A stretch of DNA of 8,986 nt from the NCBI GenBank assembly GCA_900557355.1, contig USSR01000247.1, positions 1 to 8,986 of the forward strand. Reading direction: 5' to 3'. A model generated the notes under the pieces. The model ran no database searches. It was not told the origin of the DNA and saw only the letters and a list, made by a program, of their open reading frames with translations. Numbering within the stretch: position 1 is the first letter of the stretch; every line of letters begins with the position of its first letter. Positions 7,075-8,986 of this stretch are shown one piece after another. The position numbers were made by a program, and so were the translations under genes. The stretch comes from an uncultured Bacteroides sp. Lineage in GTDB: Bacteria; Bacteroidota; Bacteroidia; Bacteroidales; Bacteroidaceae.

Positions 7075-8613
7075 ATGAAAATTACTAAGATAATACTATT
7101 TTCTGCAATTGTCGGCATAGTGTTGACTGGTTGTGGTGACGCATTCTTCGATACGGAGAATGCAGGAGTTGCCAGTAAAGAAGAAATTGATGAGATTGGT
7201 TCTTCCAGTCCGGATGCGCTTATCAAAGTAGTGGAACCCTTAATGCTGGGATTGAACAATTACACGGCTCAATATAACACTTCTGGAAAAGCAACCAGCG
7301 ATAATCCGATGCATGGTGATTTTGGATTGATGTCCATTTACCATTTGGGAGATGTAATGAACGAAGACCTTGCATTCGAAGTCGCTGGCAGCGGATGGTT
7401 CACGTATGACTATCAATTAGACTATTGGAGTGAACAATATGTTCGTCCTTATTTCTATTGGAACTTTTTCTATTCGATAATTGGAAAGGCTAATGACATT
7501 ATCTCTAAAATCAGTGAGAGCGTAACTGATTCTAATCTGAAAGCTTATCGGGGCGAAGCACTGGTTTATCGCGCGTTTGCTCATGCTTATTTGGCACAAA
7601 TGTATCAACAGACCTATATTGGCAATGAAGATGCTCCAGGTGTCCCCATTGTATTGACTCCTGAAGAAGCCGAGTCAGCTGTTGCCGGTCGTGCGCCCCT
7701 GCGCCAAGTGTATGAACAGATAGAGAAAGACTTCAAGGCTGGTATGCAGGCGCTTCAAGGTTGGAAACGTCCTAACAAAACAATGATTGACGAACAGGTT
7801 GCTGCCGGGTTATACTCACGTATCTGCTTGGTCACTAACAATTGGGATGATGCTATTACTTATGCCCGCAAGGCTCGTGCCGGCTATAGTGTATATACAC
7901 CGAGCGAATTGATTGCTGATGCTGCATTCAACAACATCAATGCGAAAGAGTGGATATGGGGAGCCGATATTACAGCTGAAACAACTTCGAAGTTTGCTTC
8001 TTTCTTTTCATTTATGTGTTCTTATGATGCTGGTTATGGTGGTGATGCAGGGCAATACCGCAAAATCGACGCACGTTTATATGACTCAATGAATGCCTCC
8101 GATTCCAGAAAACTTCTTTTCAAGCATTCCAGCACTGGTGTAGAATATACTGCGCAAGAGCAGAAATTTGCAGAATATACAAATATAAAGTTCAAGAAAG
8201 TAGCTAACTGGGAAGCTGATTATGTGTATATGCGCGTATCAGAAATGATTCTGAATGAAGCAGAAGCATTAGCGCACAAGGGTGATAATATAGGGGCTGC
8301 AACGGTGCTAAAGGAGTTGATGTCGCAAAGAGATCCATCGTGGAATCTAAACTCTGTGACAGTAGATGATGTATATCATCAACGTCGTTTGGAATTATGG
8401 GGTGAAGGCTTCTCTTTATTCGATCATTTACGCCTGAAAAAAGGCATTGATCGTAACTACGCTGGATCTAACCACTTAAAGAGCGCACGCTATACGATTG
8501 ATGCCGGAAGTTGGTATTTCCTTTATCAAATTCCTTTGCAAGAGTTGGATAACAGTGATGCTATTACGGCTAATGAGCAAAACCCGGCTCCTACAGAAAG
8601 TAAATTCAAGTAA
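7075..8613 (+). CDS. SusD/RagB-like outer-membrane lipoprotein
   Basis: The ligand-binding lid of the SusCD importer, anchored on the outer face of the outer membrane. The 512 residues are a normal, complete length. A signal peptide with a basic start and hydrophobic core ends in the lipobox LTGC, with C20 as the lipidated residue. TPR-like helices characteristic of the family follow: WNFFYSIIGKANDIISKI (about residues 130-147), then GEALVYRAFAHAYLAQMY and the later YMRVSEMILNEAEALAHKGD. The C-terminal signature QRRLELWGEGFSLFDHLRLK precedes the terminal IPLQELDNSDAITANEQNP. It starts 22 bases after susC and is followed 23 bases later by a second lipoprotein gene. Unlike susC it is undamaged, which argues that loss of the receptor's 5' end is recent or reversible. 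The ligand cannot be predicted from the sequence. Confidence 0.95.
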   Translation: MKITKIILFSAIVGIVLTGCGDAFFDTENAGVASKEEIDEIGSSSPDALIKVVEPLMLGLNNYTAQYNTSGKATSDNPMHGDFGLMSIYHLGDVMNEDLAFEVAGSGWFTYDYQLDYWSEQYVRPYFYWNFFYSIIGKANDIISKISESVTDSNLKAYRGEALVYRAFAHAYLAQMYQQTYIGNEDAPGVPIVLTPEEAESAVAGRAPLRQVYEQIEKDFKAGMQALQGWKRPNKTMIDEQVAAGLYSRICLVTNNWDDAITYARKARAGYSVYTPSELIADAAFNNINAKEWIWGADITAETTSKFASFFSFMCSYDAGYGGDAGQYRKIDARLYDSMNASDSRKLLFKHSSTGVEYTAQEQKFAEYTNIKFKKVANWEADYVYMRVSEMILNEAEALAHKGDNIGAATVLKELMSQRDPSWNLNSVTVDDVYHQRRLELWGEGFSLFDHLRLKKGIDRNYAGSNHLKSARYTIDAGSWYFLYQIPLQELDNSDAITANEQNPAPTESKFK

Positions 8614-8636
8614 TCTGATATAAAATTGAAGAATAT

Positions 8637-8986
8637 ATGAAGAAATTAAATATAATAGTATTTCTAGTATGCGCTCTGATAAATACTGCATGCGAGAATG
8701 ATGATACACTCAATGACACCAGAGTTCCTGATATTACAGCACCGTCTGTTTCATTGAGTAGCGTTACCGTCAATAAATATGATGCAACTTTTGTGATAAA
8801 TGTGAGTGAAACAGGGAATCCTGCCATCAGAGAGTATGGGGTTTTAGTAAGTTCGGAAGCGCAGCCTACTTCTACTAATTCTACCGTTTTAGTTGCCAAT
8901 GGCAGTGAAACTTCAGCTAATTTAGTTGCCAGTTTTGCTCCGGGTGCAACCTATTACGCATGTGCCTATGCGTTGACCGCCAATAA
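8637..8986 (+). CDS. 5' part of a SusCD-operon surface lipoprotein
   Basis: The ATG at 8637 opens a signal peptide (MKKLNIIVFLVCALINTAC) with the lipidated cysteine at residue 19. The -3 lipobox residue is Asn, which is unusual. The following ENDD is acidic, like the surface-export signal of Bacteroidota lipoproteins. From about residue 35 an Ig/FN3-like beta-sandwich is likely (APSVSLSSVTVNKYDATFVI, then EYGVLVSS, then FAPGATYYACAYALTANK). The frame is open at the window end. Its last 54 bases equal 5-58, and joining the ends gives one 269-residue frame ending at 518. It is the third gene of the susC-susD operon, 23 bases after susD, and probably an accessory glycan- or peptide-binding protein. 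Confidence 0.85.
   Translation, partial: MKKLNIIVFLVCALINTACENDDTLNDTRVPDITAPSVSLSSVTVNKYDATFVINVSETGNPAIREYGVLVSSEAQPTSTNSTVLVANGSETSANLVASFAPGATYYACAYALTAN
8933..8986 (+). repeat. 54-bp terminal direct repeat, right copy
   Basis: Identical to 5-58 and in the same codon frame. It runs exactly to the window edge, so its true length to the right is unknown. The left copy continues beyond it with GTTTATAAC in frame. Confidence 0.95.

Noticed and set aside
1..8986. Complete small plasmid
   Set aside because: The ends overlap, but no replication, mobilisation or partition gene is present and the bases just outside the overlap disagree, so a plasmid cannot be supported.

Overview
The window looks like a fragment of a Bacteroidota chromosome, probably a gut Bacteroides or close relative. 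The reasons are a SusC/SusD outer-membrane uptake pair followed by a surface-lipoprotein gene, AAA_14/DUF4143-type ATPase genes, TAnnTTTG promoter boxes, AT-rich intergenic DNA and little use of classical Shine-Dalgarno sequences. No replication gene, integrase, transposase, tRNA, rRNA or CRISPR array is visible.

Layout from left to right: (1) 3-518 (+) is the 3' part of a lipoprotein gene. (2) 519-693 (-) is a possible small frameshifted gene, overlapped by a perfect 12-bp hairpin at 532-560. (3) 734-2077 (-) is an intact AAA_14/DUF4143 ATPase. (4) 2078-2390 holds its promoter, three regularly spaced repeats, a long imperfect hairpin and the terminator of the next gene. (5) 2391-3353 (-) is a second, broken ATPase that has lost its P-loop region and carries frameshifts. 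(6) 3354-4118 holds its promoter with three palindromic sites, then AT-rich DNA with no convincing gene. (7) 4146-8986 (+) is an operon: a susC-like TonB-dependent receptor lacking its 5' end, an intact susD-like gene, and the 5' part of a third-gene lipoprotein that runs off the window.

The SusC-like barrel and SusD-like lipoprotein would together bind and import a glycan or peptide ligand across the outer membrane, with the third lipoprotein as an accessory binding protein. The ligand cannot be named. As it stands the receptor has no signal peptide and only the tail of the usual N-terminal domain, so the operon is probably silent unless a missing 5' end is supplied by DNA rearrangement.

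Three observations stand out. First, the two window ends share a perfect 54-bp direct repeat in the same reading frame of a lipoprotein gene, so joining them gives one uninterrupted protein of about 269 residues. This means a circular or tandem arrangement, two paralogous cassettes, or an assembly overlap. Second, the truncated susC starts just after a 10-bp palindrome, as expected of a rearrangement point or a silent cassette. Third, both ATPase promoters carry three repeats of unrelated sequence at the same 33-bp and 32-bp spacing.
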